A stretch of 64,000 nucleotides of DNA, taken from positions 124,001 through 188,000 of the forward strand of contig NCGO01000001.1 of assembly GCA_002256985.1 (NCBI GenBank). Direction: 5' to 3'. Below the pieces are notes generated by a model. The model made no database searches. It worked only from the letters and a program-made list of their open reading frames with translations, and had not been told where the DNA came from. The stretch comes from Novosphingobium sp. 28-62-57. GTDB taxonomy: Bacteria; Pseudomonadota; Alphaproteobacteria; Sphingomonadales; Sphingomonadaceae. This document shows positions 7,295 to 16,271 of the stretch, in pieces (the stretch's first letter is position 1; every line of letters begins with the position of its first letter). Position numbers and translations under genes: made by a program.

Positions 7295-9745
7295 ATGTCA
7301 ATGCAAGACCGGATTTCACACGCAGACCACACGCAACGTCGCACTCATAACCGTTATCTGGCACGTGGCATGGCCACCCTGCTGGCTTGCACCGCTTTGA
7401 CAGGTACAGCTTTCGCGCAGGAAGAGCCTCAGGCTTCGGACGGCAATGCAGAGCAGATCGTCGTCACAGGCTCGCTCGGCGCTCTGCCTACAGCAGATGT
7501 CAGCTCGATCTTCGGCTTTGACAAGACGATCGTGGAAACGCCGCGTTCGGCGTCAACCGTCAGCCGTGAACAGATCGAACGCTTCGGCATTACCGAAATC
7601 TACGATCTCGTCTCGCAATCGCCGGGCGTGTTCACCAACTCGTTCTTCGGCGTCGGCGGCGCGCTCGACATTCGCGGTACGCCGGGCGAAGTCTACTTCC
7701 GTGGTATTCGCCGCCTTGATAACTCGGGCAACTATCCCACCCCGATCGCCGCATCAGACCGCATCGATATCGTGCGCGGTCCGGCATCGCCAATCTACGG
7801 TCCGTCAAAGACCGGCGGCTACATGAACTTCACCCCGCTTTCGGCACGCGCTGCTGGCGGCAAGTATCTGGGCACGGTCGAAGGCGAATTCTCGTACACG
7901 GCAGGCAGCTGGGCGCGCAATGTGCTCTCGGCCCAGGTGCGTGGTCCCGGCAAGATCGGTGGGCAGGAATTCGGCTTCAGCCTCTATGGCCAGGTTGAGG
8001 ATTCGGGCAGCTACTACCGCAATATGGAAACCGCACAGACCGTGCTTCAGGCAGCGTTCGATGCGGATATCGCATCCAACCTGCGCCTCGAATTCGGCGG
8101 CATGTATCACAATTACAAAGGCCAGCAGAACGGCGGCTGGAACCGCCTGACGCAGGATCTGGTCGACAACGGCAACTACATCACGGGGCAGGCGCAGTCG
8201 CTCGATACCAATGGCGATGGCCAGATCTCGCATGCCGAGGCGCGCGTTGCCAATCTCAACCCGTTCGGCGGCTTTGCCTGCGGAGGTAACCCGTTTGCAG
8301 CATCGATCACGGCGGCCTGCTTTACCAACTCTGCCCTGAACCTGCAGAATGTCGGCACGGCCAAGCTTGATCGCCGCAACACGCTGACGGCTGAGGATGA
8401 CAAGCTCGATAACATCGCCAAGACGGCCTATATCGATCTGATCTTTGATGCCGGAAACGATCTGGAGATCAAGAACCAGCTGTTTTACGACGGCTATTCG
8501 CACGACAGCGAAAACCAGTACGGCTTTTCGCAGTTCCACGATTCCTACGTGATCGAAAACCGGATCGTCGTCTCGAAGAAGTTCAAGAGCGACATGGGCA
8601 CGTTCTCGTTCCAGATCTCGCCATCCATCCGCTACACGAACTTCAAGCATGGCGACGATTTCAACTACGAGTACTTCAACCGTGTTGACCTGACCAAGGG
8701 CTACGATGCCCGGTCTGACCGGTTGCTGTCGACCGAGTGCAATTGCAACTTCACGACCTACAACATAGGCCATTACACCGACTATGGTATGGCCGCGCTT
8801 GCCGACTTCGATTTCAGCTTCGGTCTCGATATCACGTTGGGCGCGCGCTACGATCATATCGAAGTGACGACGGCAGACTTCGCGCCGCTGCTTGAAAATC
8901 CCGCTGCCGCAGGATCGGCTAAGACGTCCAAGGGCGGTTGGTCATGGTCGGCCAGTGCCAACTATGAACTGCCGTTCGGCATCATCCCCTACGCCACGAT
9001 TTCGCGGCAATCGACGGTGGTGGCCGGGCAAGGCGCGGAAATCACGACTGGGGACGCTCTGTCCGGGGCCTTCATCAGCGCATCCAAGCTCTATGAAGGC
9101 GGCGTCAAGGGCAGCTTCCTCGATAACCGGCTCTATGCCGCTCTTGCGGTCTACAAGCAGACCCGCGTTGATCGCAACGCGCAGGCCATCGTGACCAACC
9201 AGGCGGTTGAAACCAAGGGGATCGAAGCGGAAATCCGCTGGTCGGTTGACCGGCACTTCCTGATTTCGGCCAACTACACCAAGACCAAGGTCGAGAACCT
9301 GACGGCCATCGGCGATGGTGTACTGTTCAGCTTCTTTGGCGCAGAAGATTTGAAGGGCATCAACCCGGCGCTGTTCTGGGGCGGTCAGCCCATCGGTCTG
9401 GTCCCGATCCCCAACCGCAACGCATCGCGCCGCGCTGGTATTCCTGAAGACCTCTATTCGGCCACCGCAACCTACTCGTTCGACAACGGCCTCGCCGTTG
9501 CCGGAAGCATCACGCGGGTGCCGGAAGTGTTCTCGGGCCAGTCGCAGGTGGTCAAGCTTCCGGCCTATACGCTGGTTGACCTGAGCGCTTCGTTCAAGAC
9601 TGGGCCGTGGCTGTTCCGCGCGGTGGTGAAGAATGCCACCAACGCCAGCTACTTCCGCGCCAACTTTACCGAGCTGTTCGGCGCAACGATTGCCCTGCCC
9701 GAACGTCCGCGCAACTGGCAGGCTTCGGTGGTCTACAAGTTCTGA
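7295..9745 (+). CDS. TonB-dependent outer-membrane receptor, probable nucleoside or purine uptake
   Basis: An 816-residue outer-membrane receptor. The start is ATG 7295 after AAGGGGGG; an open frame back to 7145 has no ribosome site and would bury the signal peptide. The signal peptide is of the long sphingomonad type ending at GTAFAQ. The plug domain follows (TonB-box-like EQIVVTGS, then TPRSASTVSREQIERFG), and then the barrel, ending in a terminal aromatic (VVYKF). Residues 304-315 (DTNGDGQISHAE) form a perfect EF-hand loop. Sequence alone would suggest a siderophore-type receptor. Its place between a secreted deaminase and a secreted nucleosidase argues for purine nucleosides as substrate, which is inference. 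Confidence 0.9.
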   Translation: MSMQDRISHADHTQRRTHNRYLARGMATLLACTALTGTAFAQEEPQASDGNAEQIVVTGSLGALPTADVSSIFGFDKTIVETPRSASTVSREQIERFGITEIYDLVSQSPGVFTNSFFGVGGALDIRGTPGEVYFRGIRRLDNSGNYPTPIAASDRIDIVRGPASPIYGPSKTGGYMNFTPLSARAAGGKYLGTVEGEFSYTAGSWARNVLSAQVRGPGKIGGQEFGFSLYGQVEDSGSYYRNMETAQTVLQAAFDADIASNLRLEFGGMYHNYKGQQNGGWNRLTQDLVDNGNYITGQAQSLDTNGDGQISHAEARVANLNPFGGFACGGNPFAASITAACFTNSALNLQNVGTAKLDRRNTLTAEDDKLDNIAKTAYIDLIFDAGNDLEIKNQLFYDGYSHDSENQYGFSQFHDSYVIENRIVVSKKFKSDMGTFSFQISPSIRYTNFKHGDDFNYEYFNRVDLTKGYDARSDRLLSTECNCNFTTYNIGHYTDYGMAALADFDFSFGLDITLGARYDHIEVTTADFAPLLENPAAAGSAKTSKGGWSWSASANYELPFGIIPYATISRQSTVVAGQGAEITTGDALSGAFISASKLYEGGVKGSFLDNRLYAALAVYKQTRVDRNAQAIVTNQAVETKGIEAEIRWSVDRHFLISANYTKTKVENLTAIGDGVLFSFFGAEDLKGINPALFWGGQPIGLVPIPNRNASRRAGIPEDLYSATATYSFDNGLAVAGSITRVPEVFSGQSQVVKLPAYTLVDLSASFKTGPWLFRAVVKNATNASYFRANFTELFGATIALPERPRNWQASVVYKF

Positions 9746-9769
9746 CGTTTGGTCCGGTCAGAACTCCTG

Positions 9770-9807
9770 GTGCGAGGGGCGGTTTTCTCTCCCGCCGCTC
9801 CTCGCAC
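9770..9807 (+). terminator. Intercistronic hairpin between receptor and nucleosidase genes
   Basis: An eight-base perfect stem GTGCGAGG / CCTCGCAC (9770-9777 and 9800-9807), extended by an inner CGG/CCG pairing, with a T-rich loop. No T-run follows it. It could attenuate read-through or protect the receptor message so that receptor and enzyme are made in different amounts. Confidence 0.5.
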
Positions 9808-9832
9808 TGGCTATAGTCAAGGACAAATATCC

Positions 9833-10939
9833 ATGCGTTTCCCGGCGGTTTTCGCTGCGGCCTGTCTGGCCGCAGCATCCCAGGCTTATGCCGCACCCGT
9901 GGCCGATGCTGCCACGATTGCTGCGGTTCAGGCCTGCACGCCAGCACGCGTCTGCTCGGCCAAGCTGCCGGTGCGCGCAGTCGTTGTCACCATGTTCGAG
10001 ATCGGCAAGGACACAGGCGACAAGCCCGGCGAATTCCAGATGTGGAAAGAACGCCGCAATCTTTCGGTCACGCTGCCCTTTCCGCAAGGCTGGCATGACC
10101 TTGCCTATGATCCTGAAACAGGGGTGCTGGTCATCGTCACCGGCATGGGGTCTATCAAATCGGCCACGGCCACTCTGGCGCTCGGGCTGGATGAGCGGCT
10201 GGACTTGTCCAAAGCCTATTGGCTGGTTGCAGGCATTGCCGGGATCGATCCGGAAGATGCCTCGGTCGGCTCAGCCGCATGGGCGCGTTATCTGATCGAT
10301 GGCGATATCGCGCACGAGATTGATGCGCGCGAGATTCCGGCGGGCTGGAAAAGCGGCTACTTTGCGCTGCACAGCAAGGGGCCGATGGACCCCACGCCGC
10401 TGCCGCCCGATAATGGCGAAATGTTCGAATTGAATCCGGCGCTGCAAGAATGGGCCTTTGCGCTCACCAAGGACATGAAACTGCCCGACGACGCGCTGAT
10501 CGCGGCAGAGCGCAAGAAGTTCACTGGCTTTCCCAATGCGCAAAAGCCGCCATTCGTGCTGAAAGGCGATAACCTCGCCGCGATGACCTTTTGGCACGGG
10601 GCCAAGATGACGCAATGGGCCAACGACTGGACGAAGTTCTGGACGCAGGGGAAGGGGGAATTCGTCACCTCGGCGATGGAGGAGACCGGCACCTTCCAGT
10701 CCATCGAATACCTGACCAAAGTGGGCCGTGCCGACCGGGACCGGGTCATGGTGCTGCGGTCCGCCAGCAACTTTACCATGCCGCCCAAAGGGGTTGATCC
10801 CGCAGGCTATCTGCTCGGCGAAAATCAGGGCTATGCCGGGATGACGGCGGCGCTTGAAGCGCTTTACGTGGTCGGCGGCAAAGTGGTGGACGAGATTACC
10901 GGCAATTGGGACAAATACGAAAAGGCCCCGCCGAAGTGA
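9833..10939 (+). CDS. Exported purine nucleoside 'permease' (NUP family) nucleosidase
   Basis: A 368-residue protein of the NUP family. The name permease is historical; the fold is that of nucleoside phosphorylases, and there are no membrane segments here beyond the signal peptide. Translation starts at ATG 9833 after AAGGAC, giving a clear signal peptide ending at SQAYAAP. Family blocks include VTMFEIGKDTGDKPGEF, VTGMGSIKSATAT and YWLVAGIAGIDPEDASVGS. It would bind or cleave purine nucleosides in the periplasm after import by the receptor encoded just upstream. Whether it is a phosphorylase, hydrolase or binding protein cannot be decided from sequence. Confidence 0.85.
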   Translation: MRFPAVFAAACLAAASQAYAAPVADAATIAAVQACTPARVCSAKLPVRAVVVTMFEIGKDTGDKPGEFQMWKERRNLSVTLPFPQGWHDLAYDPETGVLVIVTGMGSIKSATATLALGLDERLDLSKAYWLVAGIAGIDPEDASVGSAAWARYLIDGDIAHEIDAREIPAGWKSGYFALHSKGPMDPTPLPPDNGEMFELNPALQEWAFALTKDMKLPDDALIAAERKKFTGFPNAQKPPFVLKGDNLAAMTFWHGAKMTQWANDWTKFWTQGKGEFVTSAMEETGTFQSIEYLTKVGRADRDRVMVLRSASNFTMPPKGVDPAGYLLGENQGYAGMTAALEALYVVGGKVVDEITGNWDKYEKAPPK

Positions 10940-10954
10940 GGGGTGCTCGCTAAC

Positions 10955-12316
10955 ATGGCGCTGACGCTCATCCGCAATGCTGCCGTTGTCGCCACGATGG
11001 ATGATGCTGGGACCGAGATTGCAGGCGGCGCGGTGGCGATGCGTGATGGTGTGGTGTTGGCCGTTGGTACGACTGCCGAACTGGCTCCGCTTGCTGGCCA
11101 TGCCGACGAGATCGTCGATGCGACTGGCTGCGTGGTCACACCGGGCCTCGTCAACACGCACCACCATCTGTACCAGACTTTGACGCGCGCCTTGCCCGGC
11201 GCGACTGAGGCTTCGCTGTTCGGCTGGCTCAAGCGGCTCTATCCGATCTGGGCAACCTATACGCCCGACGATGTCTTTGCCGCCACGCAACTCGGCCTTG
11301 CCGAACTCGCTCTATCAGGCTGCACGATGAGTTCGGACCACCTCTATCTTTTCCCGAACGGGGTGACGCTGGACGACACGATCCACGCGGCAGATGGCAT
11401 CGGCCTGCGCTTCCACGCCACGCGCGGCAGCATGAGCGTGGGCGAAAGCGCTGGCGGATTGCCGCCAGACAGCTTGGTCGAGCGCGAGGATGCGATCCTT
11501 GCCGATTGCATCCGAGTGATCGACAGGTTCCATCATGCTTCGGACGGTGCGATGGTTCGTGTAGGCGTTGCGCCCTGTTCGCCGTTTTCGGTCAGTCAGG
11601 GCCTGATGCGTGATGCGGCGCTGCTTGCGCGCGAGAAGGGCGTGATGCTGCATACCCATCTGGCTGAGGATGCCGACGACGTGGCCTTCAGCCTCGAACG
11701 CTTCGGCTGCCGCCCCGGTCAATATGCCGAGGAACTCGGCTGGACCGGTCCAGATGTATGGCACGCCCACTGCGTCCAGCTCGACACGCAGGAGATCGAC
11801 CTGTTCGCCCGCACCCGCACCGGCGTTGCCCATTGTCCCGGATCGAACTGCCGATTGGGTTCAGGCATCGCCCCGGTGCGGAGCATGGTGGACGCGGGCG
11901 TTAAGGTAGGGCTGGGCGTTGATGGCTCAGCCTCCAACGATTCCGGCAATCTGCTGGGCGAGGCGCGACAGGCCATGCTGCTCCAGCGCGTGACGCACGG
12001 TGCAACGGCTTTTGCCGCGCGGGAAGCGTTGCGGCTGGCCACGCGCGGCGGGGCAGAGGTGCTGGGCCGCAGCGATCTCGGCAGCCTGACACCCGGCAAA
12101 CGCGCCGATTGCGCGGTGTGGGACATGGCGCAAGTTGCCTCAACCGGCGCGTGGGATCTCGTCGCAGGGCTGGTGCTCGCGCCACCTTCGGGCGTGCGTG
12201 ATCTGTTCGTCGAAGGCCGCGCCGTGGTGCGCGATGGCGAACTGGTGCGTACGACGCGCCGCGCCGTCGTTTCCGCCGCGCAAAAGTCGCTCAACCGCCT
12301 GATGGCATTGGCATAG
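10955..12316 (+). CDS. 8-oxoguanine deaminase-like amidohydrolase
   Basis: A 453-residue cytosolic metal-dependent amidohydrolase. Metal ligands are visible as THHHLYQTLTR (N-terminal HxH), HTHLAED, HAHC and GVDGSASNDSGN. The combination of THHHLYQ and the VDGSASND loop fits the 8-oxoguanine deaminase branch, close to AtzB-type hydroxyatrazine hydrolases. 8-oxoguanine deaminase yields urate directly, which fits the pathway encoded downstream. Start ATG 10955 is preferred over a GTG at 10943, because the GAGGGG ribosome site overlaps that GTG. The gene follows the nucleosidase by 15 bases. Substrate could instead be guanine or another aminopurine. Confidence 0.75.
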   Translation: MALTLIRNAAVVATMDDAGTEIAGGAVAMRDGVVLAVGTTAELAPLAGHADEIVDATGCVVTPGLVNTHHHLYQTLTRALPGATEASLFGWLKRLYPIWATYTPDDVFAATQLGLAELALSGCTMSSDHLYLFPNGVTLDDTIHAADGIGLRFHATRGSMSVGESAGGLPPDSLVEREDAILADCIRVIDRFHHASDGAMVRVGVAPCSPFSVSQGLMRDAALLAREKGVMLHTHLAEDADDVAFSLERFGCRPGQYAEELGWTGPDVWHAHCVQLDTQEIDLFARTRTGVAHCPGSNCRLGSGIAPVRSMVDAGVKVGLGVDGSASNDSGNLLGEARQAMLLQRVTHGATAFAAREALRLATRGGAEVLGRSDLGSLTPGKRADCAVWDMAQVASTGAWDLVAGLVLAPPSGVRDLFVEGRAVVRDGELVRTTRRAVVSAAQKSLNRLMALA

Positions 12317-12330
12317 GAGGCCTGCCCGCT

Positions 12331-13707
12331 GTGACCACGCTCGGTTCCGTCACCCGCGCACAGGCCCGCGATCCCGATTTCTTCCCCGGCTTCGGCCTCG
12401 CCGTGCCGCTGGGCATCCAGCATGTGCTGGCAATGTTCGTCTCGAACCTTACCCCGCCGATCATCATCGCGGGTGCGGCGGGCTTTGGCTTTGGTTCGCC
12501 CGACCCGTCCGAGCTGATCTACATGATCCAGATGTCGATGCTGTTTGCGGGCATTGCCACGTTGATGCAGACAGTGGGCATGGGCCCGGTCGGCGCGCGC
12601 TTGCCCTTGGTGCAGGGCACCAGCTTTGCTTACATTCCGGTGATGATCCCGATTGTGGCGGGGAAGGGCGTGGAAGCGATGGCCGCGCTCACCACCGCGG
12701 CGCTGATCGGCGGGCTGGTCCACGCCTTCCTTAGCATGTTCGTTGGCCGCGTGCGCTTTGCCCTGCCGCCGCTGATCACCGGCCTTGTCGTGCTGATGAT
12801 TGGCCTGTCGCTGATGCGGATTGGCGTGCAGTATTCGGCAGGTGGTGTCCCCGCCATCGGCACGCCCGCGTTCGGCGCAGGGCAAAGCTGGCTGCTGGCG
12901 GGCACAGTCGTTGTGGCAACGCTCGGCCTCAAATTCTTCGCGCGGGGAGTGTGGTCCACGGCCTCGGTGCTGCTGGGGCTGCTGGCAGGCTATGTGCTGG
13001 CGCTGGCCATGGGCCGCATTTCGTTCGATGCCGTAGCCACCGCGCCCATCGCCATGCTGCCAAGCCCCTTCCACTTCGGCTTCGCCCTGTCCGCCTCGGC
13101 CATCCTCGGCTTCGTGCTGACGGGCTTCGTCTCCTCCATCGAATCCATCGGTGATGTCGAAGCGATCTGTGAAGGCACCGCAGGCCGCCCCGCCACCGAT
13201 GCCGAACTGCAGGGCGCAGTCGCCGCAGATGGCGTGGGCACTGCGCTGGCCGCAGTGTTCGGTGCAATGCCCAACACCACCTTCAGCCAGAACGTCGGCC
13301 TGATCGCCATCACCGGCATGATGAGCCGCCATGTCGTCACGCTGGGCGCAGTGTTCCTCGTGGTCTGCGGTCTGGTGCCCAAGATCGGCGCGGTCATTAC
13401 CACTATCCCCATCGAAGTGCTGGGCGGCGGGGTGATCGTGATGTTCGGCATGGTCGCCTCGGCGGCGCTCTCGATGCTGGCCGGAGTCACCTGGAACCAG
13501 CGCAACATGCTGATTTTCGGCGTCAGCCTGTCGCTCGCGCTCGGCCTGCAGCTTGAACCCGATGCCGTGGCGCACCTGCCCGAAACGGCGCGCATCCTGC
13601 TGACTTCGGGTGTCCTCCCCGCCGCCGTCGTAGCCATCCTGCTCAACCTGCTCCTGCCGCAGGAAACGGCGGATGAAGAGCCGCCAACCTTGTCTCCCGC
13701 AGAATAG
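12331..13707 (+). CDS. NCS2 uracil/xanthine permease family transporter
   Basis: A 458-residue inner-membrane nucleobase:cation symporter with about 12-14 hydrophobic segments. NCS2 signatures are present: GIQHVLAMF in the first membrane segment, the GFVSSIESIGDVEAI segment, and NTTFSQNVGLIAITG. The last is the NxxxxxQNxGxxxxTx-type motif of xanthine and urate transporters. It starts with GTG at 12331, ten bases after AGGAGG, which itself overlaps the upstream TAG stop. It probably brings xanthine, hypoxanthine or urate into the cytoplasm for XdhABC and the urate pathway. Exact specificity is not readable. A break of about 90 bases, holding a candidate operator, follows. Confidence 0.9.
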   Translation: MTTLGSVTRAQARDPDFFPGFGLAVPLGIQHVLAMFVSNLTPPIIIAGAAGFGFGSPDPSELIYMIQMSMLFAGIATLMQTVGMGPVGARLPLVQGTSFAYIPVMIPIVAGKGVEAMAALTTAALIGGLVHAFLSMFVGRVRFALPPLITGLVVLMIGLSLMRIGVQYSAGGVPAIGTPAFGAGQSWLLAGTVVVATLGLKFFARGVWSTASVLLGLLAGYVLALAMGRISFDAVATAPIAMLPSPFHFGFALSASAILGFVLTGFVSSIESIGDVEAICEGTAGRPATDAELQGAVAADGVGTALAAVFGAMPNTTFSQNVGLIAITGMMSRHVVTLGAVFLVVCGLVPKIGAVITTIPIEVLGGGVIVMFGMVASAALSMLAGVTWNQRNMLIFGVSLSLALGLQLEPDAVAHLPETARILLTSGVLPAAVVAILLNLLLPQETADEEPPTLSPAE

Positions 13708-13727
13708 CGATGCATGAAGGTGCTCTC

Positions 13728-13760
13728 TTTTTTGCAACAAACCGTGCCGATCATTGCGTT
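13728..13760 (+). promoter_or_regulatory. Candidate operator, copy 2
   Basis: TTTTTTGCAAC at 13728-13738 and CATTGCGTT at 13752-13760 are again 13 bases apart, as at 5437-5469. It lies in the only sizeable gap (13708-13797) between 9833 and 33911, directly before the long overlapping operon. That marks a probable internal promoter controlled by the same factor. Confidence 0.6.
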
Positions 13761-13797
13761 GGATCGGTAGGGTCAGGGAGGGCATAGCCAAACCAGC

Positions 13798-14928
13798 ATG
13801 GCCAAGCGTTTCAAACTTCCATCGGTCGATCCCTTCCTGCTCTGGCTGGTTGGCACCGTCGTATTCGCCAGCGTGCTGCCCGCACGCGGGGCCGTGCTGA
13901 CCGCGTTTGACTTGGCCGCCGACGCCGCCATCGTGCTGCTGTTCTTCCTCCACGGCGCCAAACTTTCGCGCGAAGCCATTCTGGCCGGCATCGGCAACTG
14001 GCGCCTGCACCTGATGACGCTGGCCTTCACCTATGCGCTGTTCCCGGTGCTGGGCCTTGCCGCCGCGCGCGTGACGGGGCTGGTGATCGATCCATCGCTG
14101 GCCGTGGGCCTGCTGTTCCTCGCGCTGCTGCCCTCCACGGTGCAAAGCTCCATCGCCTTCACCGCCATGGCAGGAGGAAACGTCGCGGCAGCCGTGTGCA
14201 GCGCCTCCCTGTCAAACCTGATCGGCATCGTCCTCACCCCCCTGCTGGTGACGCTCTTCATCAATTCGGGCGGCGCGGGGGAGATGGACGGCCTCGGCTC
14301 GGTCCAGAAGATCGCCACGCAACTGCTCCTGCCGTTCGTTGCGGGGCACTTGCTGCGCCCCCTGATCGGCAAGTGGATCGACAAGCACAAGAAGCTGCTC
14401 CAACCGGTAGACCGCTCCTCGGTGCTGCTGGTCGTCTATTCCGCGTTCAGCGCCGCCGTCGCCAACGGCGTATGGCAGCGGGTCGGCCCGTTCGACCTTG
14501 GCGTGCTTCTGCTGGCCTCAGCCGTGATCCTCGCCATCGTCATCGCGGTGAACGGCGTGGCGGCGAAAGCGGCGGGCCTGCCGCGCGAAGACGCCATCGT
14601 GCTGCTGTTCTGCGGTTCAAAGAAAAGCCTCGTCTCCGGCGTCCCGATGGCAGGCGCGCTCTTCGCTCCGGCGCAAGTCGGCATGGTGATCCTGCCGCTG
14701 ATGATCTTCCACCAGTTGCAACTGTTCGTCTGCGCATGGCTGGCGGGTCGCTACCGCGCCGAAGGCGAAGCCGCCGCAGCACTGCCGCCACAGGGCGAGG
14801 CCGAGGCGCTCGTCCGCGCCAAAGTCATCGGCCTGCCCATCCCCGATGAATGCCGCCCCGGTGTGACTGCCAACCTCGAACTGCTCACCCGCCACGCCAA
14901 GACTTTGCACGGGCAGAGCGATACATGA
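13798..14928 (+). CDS. Bile-acid:sodium symporter-family transporter fused to an HpxX/AtzG-like tail
   Basis: A 376-residue protein in two parts. Residues 1 to about 325 are a ten-segment membrane transporter of the bile acid:sodium symporter (SBF-like) family, with FFLHGAKLSREA, ALLPSTVQSSIAFT and FCGSKKSLVSGVPMA as family blocks. Residues about 334-376 are soluble and read like the DUF4089 small subunit called AtzG or HpxX, with GLPIPDECRPGVTANLELL at the core. That subunit normally comes from its own short gene directly before atzE/hpxY, and exactly here the next gene is an AtzE-type amidase overlapping by four bases. No start codon with a ribosome site separates the tail. The transported substrate is unknown, perhaps a ureide or oxalurate. 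Confidence 0.75.
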   Translation: MAKRFKLPSVDPFLLWLVGTVVFASVLPARGAVLTAFDLAADAAIVLLFFLHGAKLSREAILAGIGNWRLHLMTLAFTYALFPVLGLAAARVTGLVIDPSLAVGLLFLALLPSTVQSSIAFTAMAGGNVAAAVCSASLSNLIGIVLTPLLVTLFINSGGAGEMDGLGSVQKIATQLLLPFVAGHLLRPLIGKWIDKHKKLLQPVDRSSVLLVVYSAFSAAVANGVWQRVGPFDLGVLLLASAVILAIVIAVNGVAAKAAGLPREDAIVLLFCGSKKSLVSGVPMAGALFAPAQVGMVILPLMIFHQLQLFVCAWLAGRYRAEGEAAAALPPQGEAEALVRAKVIGLPIPDECRPGVTANLELLTRHAKTLHGQSDT

Positions 14929-16271
14929 GAACCGCCGCCGCCCCCGCCGCCGCAATCGCTGCCGCCGTCCGGGCGGGAGAGGTCACCGCAACCACGGTGG
15001 CGCAGCAGGCGATTGCGGCGCTGAAAGCCGACACCCTCGTCGCCGTCACGCGCGTTCTCGAACAACGCGCGCTGGCCGAAGCTGCGGCAGTCGATGCGAA
15101 AATCGCGCTGGGGCAAGACCCTGGCCCTCTCGCTGGCGTGCCCTATGGCGTCAAAGACCTGTTCGACGTGGAAGGCCTGCCCACCACCGCAGGTTCCGCC
15201 GTTCGCGCCCATGCGGCCCCTGCCAGCGCCGATGCCGAAGCCATCGTTCGCCTGAACGCTGCCGGAGCCGTGCTCACCGCCACGGTCAACATGGACGAAT
15301 TCGCCTACGGTTTCGCCACGATCAACGCCACCTATGGCACCACGCGCAACCCGCACGATCTGGCGCGGCTTGCCGGAGGCTCCTCGGGCGGTTCCGCCGC
15401 TGCCGTAGCCGCAGGCTTGCTGCCCTTCGCGCTCGGCTCCGATACCAACGGCTCGATCCGCGTACCCGCCAGCCTCTGCGGCCTCTATGGCCTCAAGCCT
15501 GCCCACGCCTCGCTGCCGCTGCAGGGCACGTTCCCCTTCGCTGAAAGCTTTGACGATATTGGCCCGTTTACCGCCAGCCTTGAGGATATGGCGCTGGTCT
15601 GGGGCGTGTTGCGCGGCGAACCCATACCCGCAGCATCCGGCAAAACCCGCATCGCCCGCCTTGGCGGACGCTTTTGTGAGAACGCCGATCCCGCCCAACT
15701 TGCTGCGATCGATGCCATCGCGCCCAACGCGCCCCTGTTGGAACTGCCAGACATCGCCCGCGCCCGCAGCGCCGCCTTCCTGATCACCGCCTACGAAGGC
15801 GGCCAACTCCACCGCGCCACCCTTGCCACAAGCGCACTGGCCTATGACCCGGCGGTGCGCGACCGGCTGCTTGCAGGCGCGCTGCTGCCGGAAGAACTCT
15901 ACGCAAAAGCAAAGGCTTTCCGCGCAGACTTCCTGTCGCGCCTCAACAACCTCATTACCGATTTCGACGTGTTGCTGGCCCCCGCCACGCCGTGTTCTGC
16001 GCCCCTGATCACAGACCCGCGCATCATGATCGACGGTGCGCTCAGCCCCGCGCGCGCAGACCTTGGTATTCACACGCAGCCGATCACTTTCACCGCGCTG
16101 CCCGCGCTGGCCGTGCCGCTCTGGCGCCCCGGCCAATTGCCGCTGGGCCTGCAACTGATCGGCAAGCCCGGCGGCGAGGGCGCCTTGCTCGCGCTGGCCG
16201 CACAACTTGAACACGATGGAATAACCGGCGTCACCGCGCCGGAGCGCTTGATTGCGGGGGAACTGACATGA
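14925..16271 (+). CDS. hpxY: AtzE/HpxY-type amidase, oxalurate branch
   Basis: A 448-residue amidase-signature hydrolase of the AtzE type. The Ser-cisSer-Lys triad is visible: K77 in GVPYGVKDLF, S153 in AGGSSGGS, and S177 in SDTNGSIRVPAS. The family includes the 1-carboxybiuret hydrolase AtzE and HpxY of the Klebsiella hpx cluster. Its partners there are AtzG/HpxX (fused to the preceding transporter here) and AtzH/HpxZ (encoded at 23493). ATG 14925 overlaps the upstream TGA as ATGA. It probably hydrolyses oxalurate or a similar ureide amide in the cytosol. A role in Gln-tRNA or Asn-tRNA amidation is unlikely given the context. Confidence 0.8.
   Translation: MRTAAAPAAAIAAAVRAGEVTATTVAQQAIAALKADTLVAVTRVLEQRALAEAAAVDAKIALGQDPGPLAGVPYGVKDLFDVEGLPTTAGSAVRAHAAPASADAEAIVRLNAAGAVLTATVNMDEFAYGFATINATYGTTRNPHDLARLAGGSSGGSAAAVAAGLLPFALGSDTNGSIRVPASLCGLYGLKPAHASLPLQGTFPFAESFDDIGPFTASLEDMALVWGVLRGEPIPAASGKTRIARLGGRFCENADPAQLAAIDAIAPNAPLLELPDIARARSAAFLITAYEGGQLHRATLATSALAYDPAVRDRLLAGALLPEELYAKAKAFRADFLSRLNNLITDFDVLLAPATPCSAPLITDPRIMIDGALSPARADLGIHTQPITFTALPALAVPLWRPGQLPLGLQLIGKPGGEGALLALAAQLEHDGITGVTAPERLIAGELT

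Noticed and set aside
11719-14145. Open frame of 808 codons on the minus strand
   Set aside because: It runs opposite the amidohydrolase and permease genes, has a His/Gln/Arg-rich composition without domains, and is produced by codon bias of the GC-rich plus-strand genes.
12317-16267. Purine riboswitch before the base permeases
   Set aside because: The permease genes have leaders of 14 bases or overlap the previous gene, leaving no room, and the gap at 13708-13797 shows no three-way junction motif.
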